Shown here one piece after another: positions 31,587-42,600 of a stretch of DNA of 64,000 bases (the stretch's first letter is position 1; each line of letters opens with the position of its first letter). The stretch covers positions 248,001 through 312,000 of the forward strand of contig PUDQ02000027.1 of assembly GCA_002964805.2 (NCBI GenBank), written 5' to 3'. The notes under the pieces are model-generated. The model had not been told where the DNA came from and ran no database searches. It saw only the letters and a program-made list of their open reading frames with translations. This stretch comes from Trametes villosa (taxonomy: Eukaryota; Basidiomycota; Agaricomycetes; Polyporales; Polyporaceae). The translations under genes were made by a program, and so were the position numbers.

Positions 31587-33726
31587 TTACTCCTCCAACT
31601 TCAAGACTACAAACGGACTCGTCAACGAACTGACTCGCAGATGAAGAGCGAAAACTCACCGAAAGCTCCAGCGCTGGGCTTCGTCGCGAAGATCACCTCA
31701 TGCAAAGCATCGCCCTCCAGGTCCTTGTACGGCGCGTAGCCTGCCTTGACCTTCGCGATGAACTCGCCGACCTGGTCTTCCGCCACGAGCGACACCGTGC
31801 ACCCGCCCCAGCCGGCACCCGTAATGCGGCAGCCGTACGCGCCGGACGCGCGTGACAGCTCTGCAAGCTGGTCGACCTCGGGGCACGAGCTCTGGCACAG
31901 CTTCGAGCAGCTCTCGTGCGACGCGTCCATGAGCGCGCCAAGCGCGCGCAGGGTGTCGTCGGGGAGCTCGCCCTCAGCCGCCTGGGCGCGCAGGCACACC
32001 TCGCGGAACTCGAGCACGCGGATCGCCTCGGTGATGACGTGCAGCGCACGCTTGTAGAGCTGGAAGTACTCCGCCTCGACTGTCGTGGCGCGTTAGTGAG
32101 GGCGAGTGCGATTTGTGAGCATAAGAGGCGCACCGTCAACCCAGGAAAGGTACACCTGGTGGAACTGCGCCTCCGAGAGACCGCTCCATTCCACCATCTC
32201 CTTCATGGTAACCCCGAGCTCGCCCTCCTTGCGACCCTCCGCCGACGGCTTGAGCTTCTCTATCTCCGGAAGGAAACGCTCCAACGCAGCCTTCAGCTTC
32301 TCGGGGCTCGACTCGCGCTCAGGAGAACCCAGCCAGCGCGACAGCACCTCACGGATGCGGGGCCGCTCTGATGGACCGAGAGAGAGACCGAGGCGGAGAG
32401 CGAGGACACGCGCAGCTACGAGGGTCTCGACCACGCGCAGATTGTAGTGGATCTTCGCACCTGTCAGGCGCGTTAGTACTGCACTTGCTGCGAACTTGTT
32501 AGTTAATACGCACTGACGACCTTGTCGCTTACTACCAGCGAGTTCGCGCAGACGAACACTGCGCGGGGAATGGTCCGAGGAGTAGGGAGGGGGATCGGTT
32601 CCGCTGACAAACGGGGGAAGAAGTCGACGAAGATCGCAGAGTGCGGGGTACAAATGACCGACGCCGCTTGGTCGAGACTGCGAAGTTTCAGCATGGGTTT
32701 CGGCAGATAGAGTGTATCGCACGGACGTACCCGCCGCTGTTCACGCCGACGCGCTTCTCATTTTCCATAGCCATCTCGACGAGCTGACCCTTGGTGATGC
32801 CGTCCAGTTTGTTGTTGACTGCAAGGAAAGCAAGCGTAGACGCAACAACCATTGCGGCACTAGAGCAATCTCAGCCATTTAGATCATCGTGCTAGCGAAT
32901 GCACACTTGCCTAGAGGAAAGGCCTGAACCTGAAGGGACAGACCCTGTAACGAGTAGGTCGACGGGCACCGGATGAACGGACGATGACGGGAAGAATCTG
33001 TTCAGGACACCCTATGCGGTGCAAGCATCAACAGTTTTTCACGGATCAAGATGCACCCAACCTACGTAGTAGCCCGCTTTCACATAGCTCTCCCAGCGAA
33101 GCTCGCGCTTGTCGATCTCGAGATACCACAGCGCTTCGGCGTGCACGTTACTAGCCGCATCCGCTTCCTCGGCTGCCGAAGGACCTTGCGCAGAGTTGAA
33201 CTTCGGGGCGAAGTGCTGAGGCTTGTACTTCGGGTTGAGGTTCTCGGCTTTTACACCTCCAGGGGCGTGCGCGCTCGGGGTGCTTGTGCCCGAGGCGGAC
33301 TGTGAGGGCCCGCACGCGATGAGGATGTCGCGTTCAACGGCTGCGGGAAAACAACCGAAGAGAACGTAGTCGATGTGTTCGCCGATGAGGCTACGTGCAC
33401 GAGTTTCGTTAGTAAAGTAGCAAGCTTTTCAGGACCGCGACAATCTCACGATATGTTTTCGTGGAGACTTTATTGGGCCCTTATTGAGTGAATGAAAGAC
33501 GACGCACTTAACTCGACCCGGTGCACGAGCGATATATGTGGGCTTATGGCCGAAACGGCTTTCGTACTCTTTCACGACAGAGTCGTAGCGAACCCTGCGA
33601 GTTCAAGACGTCAACTCAGCACACCCTCAGAATTATATGTCCCCACCCTTGGGCTGCTGCAGTCTCGAGGTCTGGCAACGCCTTGTCGAGTGAGTTGAAG
33701 ATGGGGATGGGTAATTCCGCCGCCAT
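31587..33726 (-). CDS. GAL1: Galactokinase (GHMP kinase family)
   Basis: Phosphorylates alpha-D-galactose with ATP to galactose-1-phosphate, the committed step of the Leloir pathway, in the cytosol. The gene starts at 33726 (MAAELPIPIFNSLDKALPDL), and a short second exon carries YIARAPGRVN, whose Asn codon is split before LIGEHIDY, the galactose-binding signature. Downstream are GSVPSGSGLSSSAAMVVA (ATP-binding GHMP motif), KRVGVNSGG...DQAASVICTP, FVCANSLVVSDKVVS, YNLRVVETLVAARVLALRLG and CRITGAGWGGCTVSLV (C-terminal GHMP motif). The last exon is tiny: VLKLEE then stop at 31589-31587. At least seven exons; all family motifs are present. It could also serve as a Gal3-like sensor, but the intact GSGLSSSA favours an active kinase. 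Confidence 0.95.
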
Positions 33727-33962
33727 GGTTGTGGTGCAGCGAAGATGAGAGTTGAGAAGAAGATCGATTCTATCATGCTCATCGACATCCTCGACCCCAC
33801 CAGACTCGGCGCAGATGGTCGTCGGGAGAAAGGTCCCGGAACATGGTCATGTCGTCACCCTCTCCCGGCCCGTCCTCCCAGAACGGCCCCGAACCGCACC
33901 GCTCGTCCGGTGTCGGGAATTCGCCATGGTCGTCGAACGGAGGCAAAAAGAGGCAAAAACAG

Positions 33963-34071
33963 TGACACGAGTGGGATTTGAACCCACGCCTGGATACCCA
34001 GATGAGAAACCCGCTGAAGCAGGCAAGCTTTCGCTTGAGTCACACGCCTTGGACCGCTCGGCCATCGTGCC
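33963..34071 (-). tRNA. tRNA-Leu(CAA) with an intron
   Basis: 109 bases on the minus strand. Acceptor arms GGCACGA (34071-34065) and TCGTGTC plus A (33970-33963) pair throughout with one G-U. Box A TGGCCGAGCGG and box B GGGTTCAAATCCC are in place. The anticodon loop reads CTCAAG with CAA after U33, and a long variable arm CTGGGTATCCAG shows a class II tRNA. About 25 bases between G37 and the 3' half of the loop are an intron, as usual for fungal tRNA-Leu(CAA). The middle pair of the anticodon stem (TGTGA/TCTCA) is a T-T mismatch. Confidence 0.9.
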
Positions 34072-34920
34072 ATGGGAGACAGCAGACTTAGAGCAGTGAT
34101 AATTGCGGGGTGAGGTTTGAGTATCTTAGTGGGCTCTCACTGCCGGCCACAGCACCGACGTCCACTTCAATCGAACCCTATTGAACCCTCAGTCACTGTG
34201 ATTTTCCTCTATAACACGGACTCGCAGCGTGCATCTCACCCGCCGTATATCTTGCTCTCAGCATGGCAGTAAGGGTTCCTTCCATCTCACCCTTGTCATC
34301 GTCTGATGCGTGCCTCATTGCCGAAAAGTGGACGAGTCGGGTTACTGCTCACATCGCTTCACCTTCCATGGCGACTTTGCACCGATGAAGACTGGGGTCT
34401 TCAGCTGCCAAAACTCTCCTATGGACTCACAGCTATGTTTCTGCGACTCTGGTGCCTTCTTAGGCACAGCAATCATGCGATATACACGTCCTCCAACGAG
34501 ATGCACATCACTGTGCCAGCAGGTGGCTCCGTGTTGACCGATGATACGACTGGTACACCGATGTCCGCGTTGCAGAAAGACTTGGTAATGCGGTAAATGC
34601 AGTCAATGATCCTCCCGCCTTGGCCAGGCAAAGTTATCACCCTAAAGAGGGCTCTTCAAGTGGGCTTGCGCCATATGATGCCAGTGCAAATCCCGACGAT
34701 ATCGGTCGGGTCTCGGTACCGGTATATATCCTGGCTCGTTTCGTGCGCATGCATGAGCACCCAAGCTTACTGACATGCTGATAAATCTCTTTCGCCTATA
34801 GCAGGCGCACGTGCGGACTGCGACATTCTGGCGGGCACAGAGGGTCGCCGCCTATATATCCCACTATGCGGCGTGAGGTGGGCGATCAGCTCCCCGAGCG
34901 AATCCACGATACACATCAAG
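34072..34920. other. Intergenic with promoter of MDR paralogue B
   Basis: TATATAT at 34853 and a second TATA-like run at about 34723. Open frames at 34306-34596 have no supporting motif. Confidence 0.45.
34853..34859 (+). promoter_or_regulatory. TATA box of MDR paralogue B
   Basis: TATATAT in CGCCTATATATCCC, 68 bp before the ATG at 34921. Confidence 0.6.
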
Positions 34921-36215
34921 ATGACCACTGTCCAAACTCAGAAGGCTATTCTTCTGCATGCAGAAGGCGGAAAGTATAGTGTCGGTGACGCGCCAGTACC
35001 CCGCCCAGGTCCCAAGGACGTCCTCGTCAAGGTTATAGCCGCTGCGCTCAACCCCATCGACTGGAAGATTACGATTCCGCCATACTCAAGGCTCATCCCA
35101 CGGTATCCATTCATCGGTGGAACCGATGGTGCAGGCATTGTCGCCGAGGTAGGCGACGAGGTTACAGGACTGAAGACAGGGGATAGAATGTAAGTACTCG
35201 CGACCCGCATTTTGTATAAGTGCTAGCCACTGAGCTCCGCCGCAATAGCTTATTTCAAGGCTGGTTTCAAAGCCCCCTTGCCACCTTCCAGCAGCACTGC
35301 ATCATACCTGCGGAACTCGCGGCCTTGGTGAGTCACGGGCTGAGAGGGTCACAGTTTCCGAACGAGAGCACTGAACTTCGTTTCTCCAGATCCCTCCGAA
35401 CATTTCGTTCGATCAGGCGGCATCCGTCCCTGTCGCTCTCACCGCTGTCGTTCTTGCGCTGTACAACCAACACCCGAACTATCCGAAGTCTCTGGCATTC
35501 AAGCCGATATGGGGAGAGGGAGGAACTACTGAGTACTATGGGAAACCTGCCTTCATCCTTGGCGGCGCGTCCTCGGTCGGACAGTACGGTATGTCGCCGT
35601 CCTTTCGTTGTTTGCACCATGCTCATTCGTGTATAGCGATCCAGATTGCCAAGCACGCCGGGTACCACCCTATCATAACCACCGCATCTCCTCACAACCG
35701 CGAGCTGCTCACCTCTCTCGGGGCGACGCACGTCGTCGACCGCTCGCTCTCGGCCGATGCGATCCTTGCGAAGCTTCCCGAACTCACGGACGGGAAACCG
35801 ATCGAGTTCGTGTACGATTCGATCTCGTTGCCCGAGACGATGCCGCTCGCGTACAAGGCCCTGGCTCCTGGCGGCGGCCTCGCCATCTTGCTCGGCGACG
35901 TCGTCCCGGAGGCGCTGAAAGTCGAAGACGATGGGAAGCGCATTGCCGAAGTGTTCGGGAGCGTACACGTCCCGGAGACCAGAGCGTGCGGCGTCGAGTT
36001 CTACAAGACGCTGAGCGACTGGCTCGAGAAGGGCATCATCAAGGTGTGTAGTGTGTCTACTTGTGGTTCAGCGCGAATTTGCTGACATAGGACAGCCGAA
36101 CGCAGTAGAGATCTTGCCAGGTGGGCTGGCTGGTGTACAGGAAGGCCTGGAGCGGCTCAGGAAGAATCAAGTTAGCGGTAAGAAGCTCATCGTCAGACCT
36201 CAGGAGGCCGCGTAG
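34921..36215 (+). CDS. MDR-superfamily oxidoreductase, paralogue B
   Basis: Closest relative of paralogue A: the first exon is the same length (269 nt) and nearly the same sequence (MTTVQTQKAILLHAEGG, VPRPGPKDVLVKVIAAALNP, GTDGAGIVAEVG). Five exons at matching positions: exon 1 ends in phase 2 after the GDR-M codon, then ILFQGWFQSPLATFQQHC, IPPNISFDQAASVPVALTAV...GGASSVGQY, AIQIAKHAGYHPIITTASPH...GATHVVDRSL, and a last exon ending VSGKKLIVRPQEAA. Every junction keeps frame, so it should be active. The cofactor loop is GGASSVGQYAIQIA. Substrate unknown. Convergent with paralogue C, stop codons 86 bp apart. Confidence 0.9.
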
Positions 36216-36300
36216 ATGTCTGGCCTCCACTTATCGTAACACAGAATATATTATGATATCCCCGTACCGTAGTATCCTACAACACCCACCATCGCGAGCG

Positions 36301-37669
36301 TTAATGCGTCTCTTGGGGATGTGCGACAAGCTTAACTCCTGATACTTTCTTCGCCTTCATTCGCGCGAGGCCATCGATGACTCCCTCCAAGCCGTTTGGT
36401 AACAGCTCAACCGGGTTGGGCTAGTACGTTTACGACACGTTATTAGTAATGCCCGCAGGGCGAAGGCGACGATCTACACACCTTGAGAACCCCCTGCTCC
36501 AGCCACGCAGTAAGCTGCGGGTACAGCACGAGACCCATGGCTTGGGTGAACGGCAAGCGCACACTCCCGAACGAATACCCGACGCGCTTTCCGTCACCCG
36601 GCTTCTCCACGTCTTCCGGGATCAGTCCCAGACCCGGGGAAGGTGCGACCGTCGCAAGCGCGCCCCCTGGGGCGAGAGCGTCGCGTCCGAGGCGAAGCGC
36701 GTCTGCATCGCCCAGCCCGACGAACGCGAGCTCGAGCGGCTTATCGCCCGTGAGCGTCGGAAGCTCGGCGAGGATGGACTCCTTCGAGCGGTGGCGGTCG
36801 AGCACATGCGTCGCGCCAAGAGACTTGAGCAGCGGCTCATTGTGCAGGGATGCTGTAGCAATGATCGGGTCGTGGCCGGCGATACGCGCGAGCTGGACAG
36901 CTACGAGGGACAATCGTCATGAGCACTGGGGCGATTTATGATAGCAGGCTGAAGGAAAAACAACTCACCGTACTGCCCGACAGAGCCACCTGCGGCGACG
37001 ATGAGGATGGGTGTGTTGGCGTAGGCGGCCGTCGCCTCAGGCTCCCAGATGGGCTTCAGGCGCAGGCTGAGGTTCGTGGGGCCGGCTGGTGTCTGATTGT
37101 AGAGCGCCATTGCTGCGGTGTAGAAGCCTAGCGGGATAGTCGCAGCTTGTTCGAAGGTGATGTTGTCCGGAATCTGTCATGCACGGTCCGTACGTCAGTT
37201 TGGGACTCGTATCAGGGCGTAGCACAGTGTATACGGGGACGTACAGTCGCGCTCAGTTTCGCAGGTACTACAGCGTACTGTTGACAAGTAGCTCCGTCGG
37301 CGGCCACAGTTCCCTGAAAGAAACTACAATAACGCTACATTAACAAACCTATCACCAGGAAAGCGATGCATAGGAAGTATCAAGGCGAATTACGCACATT
37401 CTGTCGCCCTCCGTAAGGTTGGTGACTTCGGCACCGCGCTCCACGACGACACCGGCGCCGTCGCAGCCCGGAACGTGCGGCCACTGTTTGATGAGGCGTC
37501 CAGAGAACGGCGGATCTACGATCGCATAGTCGGCCGGGTTGAGCGCGCATGCAATGATCTTCACGAGGACATCTTGAGGTCCGGGGCGCGGGACAGGTCT
37601 CTCGCCGAGGACGTACGGAGTGCTTTCCTTGTGGAGAAGCAGCGCCTTCTGGGTGGTGGGGATGGTCAT
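36301..37669 (-). CDS. MDR-superfamily oxidoreductase, paralogue C
   Basis: Diverged member of the same family. It begins MTIPTTQKALLLHKESTPYV and has VPRPGPQDVLVKIIACALNP and GCDGAGVVVERG. The first exon again ends in phase 2 after GDR-M. The cofactor-binding exon reads PILIVAAGGSVGQY, then VQLARIAGHDPIIATASLHN, with GATHVLDRH further on; AAGGSVGQY replaces the GGASSVGQY of copies A, B and F. The last exon ends VSGVKLVAHPQETH, stop at 36303-36301. The active-site side of the N-terminal domain (ADYAIVDPPFSGRLIKQWPH) is the most different part, suggesting another substrate. A TATTATA lies about 90 bp upstream. Confidence 0.88.
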
Positions 37670-38859
37670 CTTGGCAAGGCTGATGTCGTCGGTAGATACA
37701 AGCTGAAGACTGAGGAAGGTCGCTGCACTATGCGGTTTTGAGAGCGTTTGAGGCTCCTATAATAAGCCTGGAATCGGACATAGCACCGTATACTTACACG
37801 ATGATTTCGCAGTGACGCAGCATGTTGATCGCAGACGGAGCGGGTATGTCGGAACTACCGAGGCTGCCTTACGATGGATTCGCCCAGGTAGCCCATATCG
37901 TGTACAGGAGAGGCCCCAAATAGCATGCCGGAGGGCGACCTCATCCTGTGATTACCGCAGTACGATCCGTACACGCAGCCCACAATGGTCTCCGAAGATG
38001 ATGGCTCGCAGGTCTCGGGGGTAGCAGCTAGAACATGAATGTTGATCTCGTTTGGGCGGAGGGCCACCTTCTTGATACAAGCATCCTACAGAACTGAATG
38101 ACTGGTCAGTAACAGGGCTTATAAGATGGTATAGCAGGCTCGAAGGGCGTTCGGAGGTCTCGGAGGGACGTATGCAATCCGGCTTACTAGTACTGTGTGT
38201 GATTAAATCGCCCCTCTTGATATGGAAGTATCGGGTATGTCGTCCGTAGGACTCGCAGACAACTCCCAGGGCTTGATGAGAATGTGCGAGCCGCTCCTGT
38301 CGGTCAGTGTTTTGTCAATTCTAATCTCTGACGGTATTGGTTCTGTCAGAAACAAGAGGTAGGTTCGTATGCGATTTCTTGACAGGTTTTGATATTGAAT
38401 AACTCTCAAGCACATGAATATCTGACGTAGTGCTCTGGAGCGTGCTATAACAGGGTGACCGAGAGGATGAGTGCGGCGAAAGTCCGAGTGGTGTAGGCGC
38501 TAGAAGTTCCCGTTTATAATTAGGCGGTTTGTTTGGCTACAGCTTCCGAAACAAACAACGGATATTCGGAGGCGCTCGTCGCCACCAGTCGCCACCAGAT
38601 CTCCTACGACGATTCACTCGGCAAGCAGACAGCAGCGGACACCCAATTCAGTGTGGTGAATCTCATTGCTGCGATGGATATGCTCCAGATGCGGAACTTG
38701 GGGTATGTGTATAGTAGCATGACTACAAACTGGGATAACGATAATGCTACAGATTTTGAGCCGCATGCGCAGTTGAACACTGGCAATGGCACTGGGCGAG
38801 AGCCGAGGTGGTATATGATCCATGGGATACAGTGAATAGACGTGCGTATGGCGAGTACC
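37670..38859. other. Intergenic, no gene resolved
   Basis: About 1.2 kb, lower in GC than its surroundings. A 100-residue open frame at 38533-38835 lacks an ATG at its start and shows no motif. Confidence 0.45.
37758..37764 (-). promoter_or_regulatory. TATA-like box of MDR paralogue C
   Basis: TATTATA, 89 bp before the ATG at 37669. Confidence 0.4.
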
Positions 38860-39909
38860 TCAGGACGGCGTGCAGACTTTTGGCGAGGGAAGGCCGTCGA
38901 TGATGCACCTCCGCCGGACGTGGACGATCAACTGCCCGTCGGGTGCGAACACCGCCCGCACAGACGTCATGTCCACGTCTGAGGGCGCGAACGCGACCTC
39001 CCATTCATAGTGTGCTGCAAAAACCAGCATCAGTATTCTCTCGGGTGCACCGAAGACGACGTAGCACTCACAGTCGTTCTCCAGATGCCACAGGTCCGCA
39101 ACTACGAACAAGCGCGCTCCCTTCTTCGCGCACACTGTCACCATCTCCGGCGCGAGGCCCTCGGGGAGGCGCACTACAAGTGTGTGTTCTACCGCGTTCG
39201 AGCGAACCCGCATTGGAGGCGTACGCGCGGGCGAGGGTGTCCTCCGCGAACGCGCAATAGGTGACTCCGGCACGATCTCCGGCGCACGTGGGGAGGTCGG
39301 CGTGGGCGAGTACAGTGGAGATGGTGGGGGCGCGAGAGGGAGTCCGGGGCTCCTGCGTCCGGAATGCGAGTACGAATGCGACAGTGTTTGCGCGATGCTT
39401 GGGGCAAGGCCAGCTTTCGCAGGTGGTGGCGAAGGCGCCCGGGCTGGCGGCGGCATCGGGATCTTCAAGTTCATGCTGCTCGGGATGCGCAAGAGACTAG
39501 GCGGCGATGGCGGCGGCGGCATGTTCGCGCTCGAGCGGGAGGGCATCGGGGACGGCATTGCAGGCGACGACGCGGACGGCAGAGACGGAGAGGTGAGTGC
39601 CTTACTCAGCGCGGGCTCAGCCGCATATATTCCCCGCGGAGGATTGGGTTCGAGGGTGCTCGCAGGGGCGCCTGCGAGGGATGAGCGCACCGCAGGCGAG
39701 GCCGCGCGGGCAGAGCAGCGACTCTGCGCCTGCGCCTGTGCCTGTGCCCGCGTCTCTATGACCCCGAGGAGGGGCTCGTCGGCTAGCCGAATAGGTGGAG
39801 ACGCAGCGCGGGCAGGGCGACTCGATGCGGGTTCCTGCCAGTGGGCCCGCGCGTGCAGCGGGCTGGGGACAGGTATATGGCCAGGGTCCGAGTCGGCGAG
39901 GGCGTGCAT
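38860..39909 (-). CDS. Ser/Pro-rich protein with a C-terminal HSP20/alpha-crystallin-like domain
   Basis: Exons 39909-39072 and 39014-38860 join in phase (Ser codon split) to 330 residues from the ATG at 39909. Residues 1-220 are disordered: Pro/Ser/Ala-rich with a (QA)n run and PPPPSPPSLL. The C-terminal 100 residues fold-like read VEHTLVVRLPEGLAPEMVTV, ARLFVVADLWHLENDS, HYEWEVAFAPSDVDMTSVRA, VFAPDGQLIVHVRRR, which is the strand order of an HSP20-like (CS/small heat-shock) domain, including the PDGxLxV C-terminal strand. I infer a chaperone-like or adaptor role; a true small heat-shock function is not shown. The frame is open further upstream without an ATG, so the N-terminus may be incomplete. 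Confidence 0.68.
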   Translation of the reverse strand: MHALADSDPGHIPVPSPLHARAHWQEPASSRPARAASPPIRLADEPLLGVIETRAQAQAQAQSRCSARAASPAVRSSLAGAPASTLEPNPPRGIYAAEPALSKALTSPSLPSASSPAMPSPMPSRSSANMPPPPSPPSLLRIPSSMNLKIPMPPPARAPSPPPAKAGLAPSIAQTLSHSYSHSGRRSPGLPLAPPPSPLYSPTPTSPRAPEIVPESPIARSRRTPSPARTPPMRVRSNAVEHTLVVRLPEGLAPEMVTVCAKKGARLFVVADLWHLENDCECYVVFGAPERILMLVFAAHYEWEVAFAPSDVDMTSVRAVFAPDGQLIVHVRRRCIIDGLPSPKVCTPS

Positions 39910-41222
39910 GCTGGTGCTTGAGCATAGCCCGGGCGGACGCCACAGGGGACTCCCTGCGGACGGCCGGCGGGGGAACGTGTTCGCGGCGTCGTTTTCTGCG
40001 GGAGGACATGAGTCGCGCGTCGTGCGCCGGATGAGGTAACGAAGCCATAAGCGCGGCGAACTGGAATATGGGCTGCAGATGGAGGGCACGCGCACGAGGG
40101 CTGCCGCAACGTTAAGTGAAAGCAGTGCGTGACGTACCGTGCGGGAGCCGCTGCGCAGGCGGGGGGCGGCCGAGTGCCGCGAGGCCGAGGAGCTTGTGAC
40201 TGTGAAGGCTCGCGGGCGCCGGCGAAGTGAAGAGCCCAAGTCCGACTGCGTCCAGCGCACTGTCGTTTCCAGATGCGCACAGGGCGGGAGTATCGCGCGG
40301 GAGGGCGTCCAAGCCAGAAAGCGTGTTGCCAGACCTGAGTCCCAGAGGCTGGCTGCCGGATGCCGTCACCGAGAGAGCGCGAGCGCGGACGCTGCCAGAG
40401 AGTCGGCGAGAGCACGCGGACAGGGCCATCGCTTCGTTTCGCGGCCGGAGGGTTCTAGTCGGCGGGCGCACTACCAGAGCGCGCGCGTGCAGATGACGAA
40501 AGGAAGCGGCGTGAACGAGGAGGGGGCACGCGACCGGAGCGGAAGACAGGCAGCTACCAGTAGCCTCAGGAAGAGAACGAGAACGCGGCAGGGTTGCGGG
40601 AGGTGGAGTGCGGCGCGCCCCGCGATTGGGTGGCTGGCGCGGCAGCAGTCAGCCGCGGCGCTGCGGGTTGCAATCGTGACCGGGGCGAGGTAGGTGGATG
40701 TCCGAGTGGGTTGCGCGGTGCGAGGAGAGCGGGCTCACATGATGACATACTGTGCTCATATCCTGAGCGAGCTAGGATCCGACGGCGGGGAAATGTGGAG
40801 TGTGGCATCTTCTGTCGGGTTCTTGTAATGTACTCGAATGGCGCCTGCAGCGGCGCTCCCTTGCTCGCAGCGGAATCTGCATACTAGCTAGTCACTAAGA
40901 ACATTGTCGATCGGAAGCACGACTATTGTACATGCTAGGGAGAAACCACCAGTATTGTATAGTTTGGTGGCAGGGGTTTGAGACTGCCGGTATCGTACAA
41001 ATCAATGCGCGCGCGGGATGAGATGAGAGTGACATTGGAAAGCACGCGGTCAAGAAAACGAACATTCCGCCGCCGCTGAGGGACGGGCAGCTTCTAGATT
41101 TATGTTAATCGGCATCATGAGCGCGTTTTCAGTGAGGTGTGAAGCTTACAGAGCCGTCGTACGAGGCTCAGGAGGTTCCCGCCTTGCACTTCCTGCTCTG
41201 GAGGTCCTGAGCTTGATGAAGT
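39910..41222. other. GC-rich stretch without a resolved gene
   Basis: Very GC-rich between 39.9 and 40.9 kb; open frames on both strands overlap. Possible upstream exons of the HSP20-like gene (for example an ATG-initiated frame from 40429 to a GTACGT donor near 40139) could not be joined in phase. Confidence 0.35.
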
Positions 41223-42600
41223 CTAGTCTTTCAGGGCAAAGGGGAAGGTGGAGGCGGGAGACGGGTGATTTCGCTCTCTCGGATCTCGGCGTAGAAGTTG
41301 TCGGTGTTGAGCGTTGAGCTTCCCGCCGGGGTACTGGTAGCTCATACCTGCCTTGATCGAAACCAGGGCTCTGCGGAGATAATATTCGTTGAGTGCCAGC
41401 AGGATGAGTTCGTCGTATGCATAGTATGCGCCGGGGTGGATGATGTCTTCATACTTGCCGCTTTTCGCCAGTTCTTCGAGTTAGGACTCCGCTTCTTCCG
41501 AGCCGGTCTTCCTGAGCAGGGGATTGGGAGCTGAAAGTTAGATCATGGATGTTAGCAATGTGATACTAACGCCGGGTTCGAAGCGAGGAAAACAACGCTT
41601 ACGATTGTCCTCTAGCTCTGCGGATGCATCAGAATTCTCAGGGAGGGTGGCAGATGCAGCTTCAGCCGCACGCGAGGCGTGACCCTTATTGTCCTCAGCA
41701 GTAACTGTAAGCTGATATAGATGCTATAATTTCTGCGGGCGCGGACGGCGTGCATGACAAGGAGGCTTACCGAGTAGAATATGATGCAGCGCATCCTAAC
41801 ACTATCCTCAACGTGATGGTCATATTCTTCGACATTGCTCATGTCTTAGACTTCAGACACCGTATCACTTTGAAGCCAATGAGTATGTCGTCCTAAGACT
41901 TCGCGGAGGATTGCCAGTGGTTCCCAGAGTGCTTGATACCGTTAGCAGGAGCCAGCTTTGCGAGATGCATGGTTCGCTCTGTACTCGGGCTTCCGGCCGC
42001 CGTAGACATAGAGGCCGAAGTTGCTAAGTCTGGCATAGATCTCGGCGAACCATTCGACCTTCAATTCTTCTTCACTAGTGTCCTTCCAGACGAGGGTAAT
42101 AAGGTGTGTCACTTGCGCCTGCCACTTAAGCAGGCCCTCGAGGTCGCGGTGGCTGGGAATCTTGCCAAACACCTCCAAACACCTTACCGGCGAAGGCCGT
42201 TGCAGAGTTTGATGCACCGCGAATGAGGGCTGAGAGCCTTGCTCTGACGAGCAAGGGATAGCGAGCCCTCGCGGAGGCAGCAGTAGAGTATAATGAAGTG
42301 CTTCGTGCCCTAGACCTCTGTCCGACATGAGATCTGCGTACTGTGCCTCGGACAATATTGAAGCAGCTTGTAGTCTGTGCAGAAATGGGTCAGCTTAATG
42401 TGGATCTTCTTCGCCGCGACCATGTTCTGACATCACGGGATAGACCTACGAGACCGTGTACCCTCAATCACTGGATGGCTCTGTCGCCCGTGCAGAGCGG
42501 AGTGCTCGTGGTCGCAGTTGTGGCTGTGGTGCGCCCCATCCCACAAGTAGGTGTAGTATGGCGGGCTTGATGAGGTCCCTATGAGAGCGCTAGTAGAGAC
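41223..42600 (-). pseudogene. Unresolved, probably decayed multi-exon gene
   Basis: Several minus-strand pieces look coding: HSHNCDHEHSALHGRQSHP near 42530, MVAAKKIHIKLTHFCTDYKL near 42400, LKWQAQVTHLITLVWKDTSE near 42100, an ATG-initiated MSNVEEYDHHVEDSV at 41842, and KYEDIIHPGAYYAYDELILL near 41450, ending FALKD at 41223. Most donor and acceptor signals are present, but an in-frame TAA interrupts the reading near 41510 unless a longer intron ending CTAACTCGAAG is used, and I could not link the 5' pieces. It is either a gene I failed to resolve or a relic; two neighbouring genes cannot be excluded. No family recognised. Confidence 0.35.

Noticed and set aside
38533..38835. 100-codon plus-strand frame
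   Set aside because: Begins at a TTG, not ATG, and I found no upstream exon to supply a start; no recognised motif.
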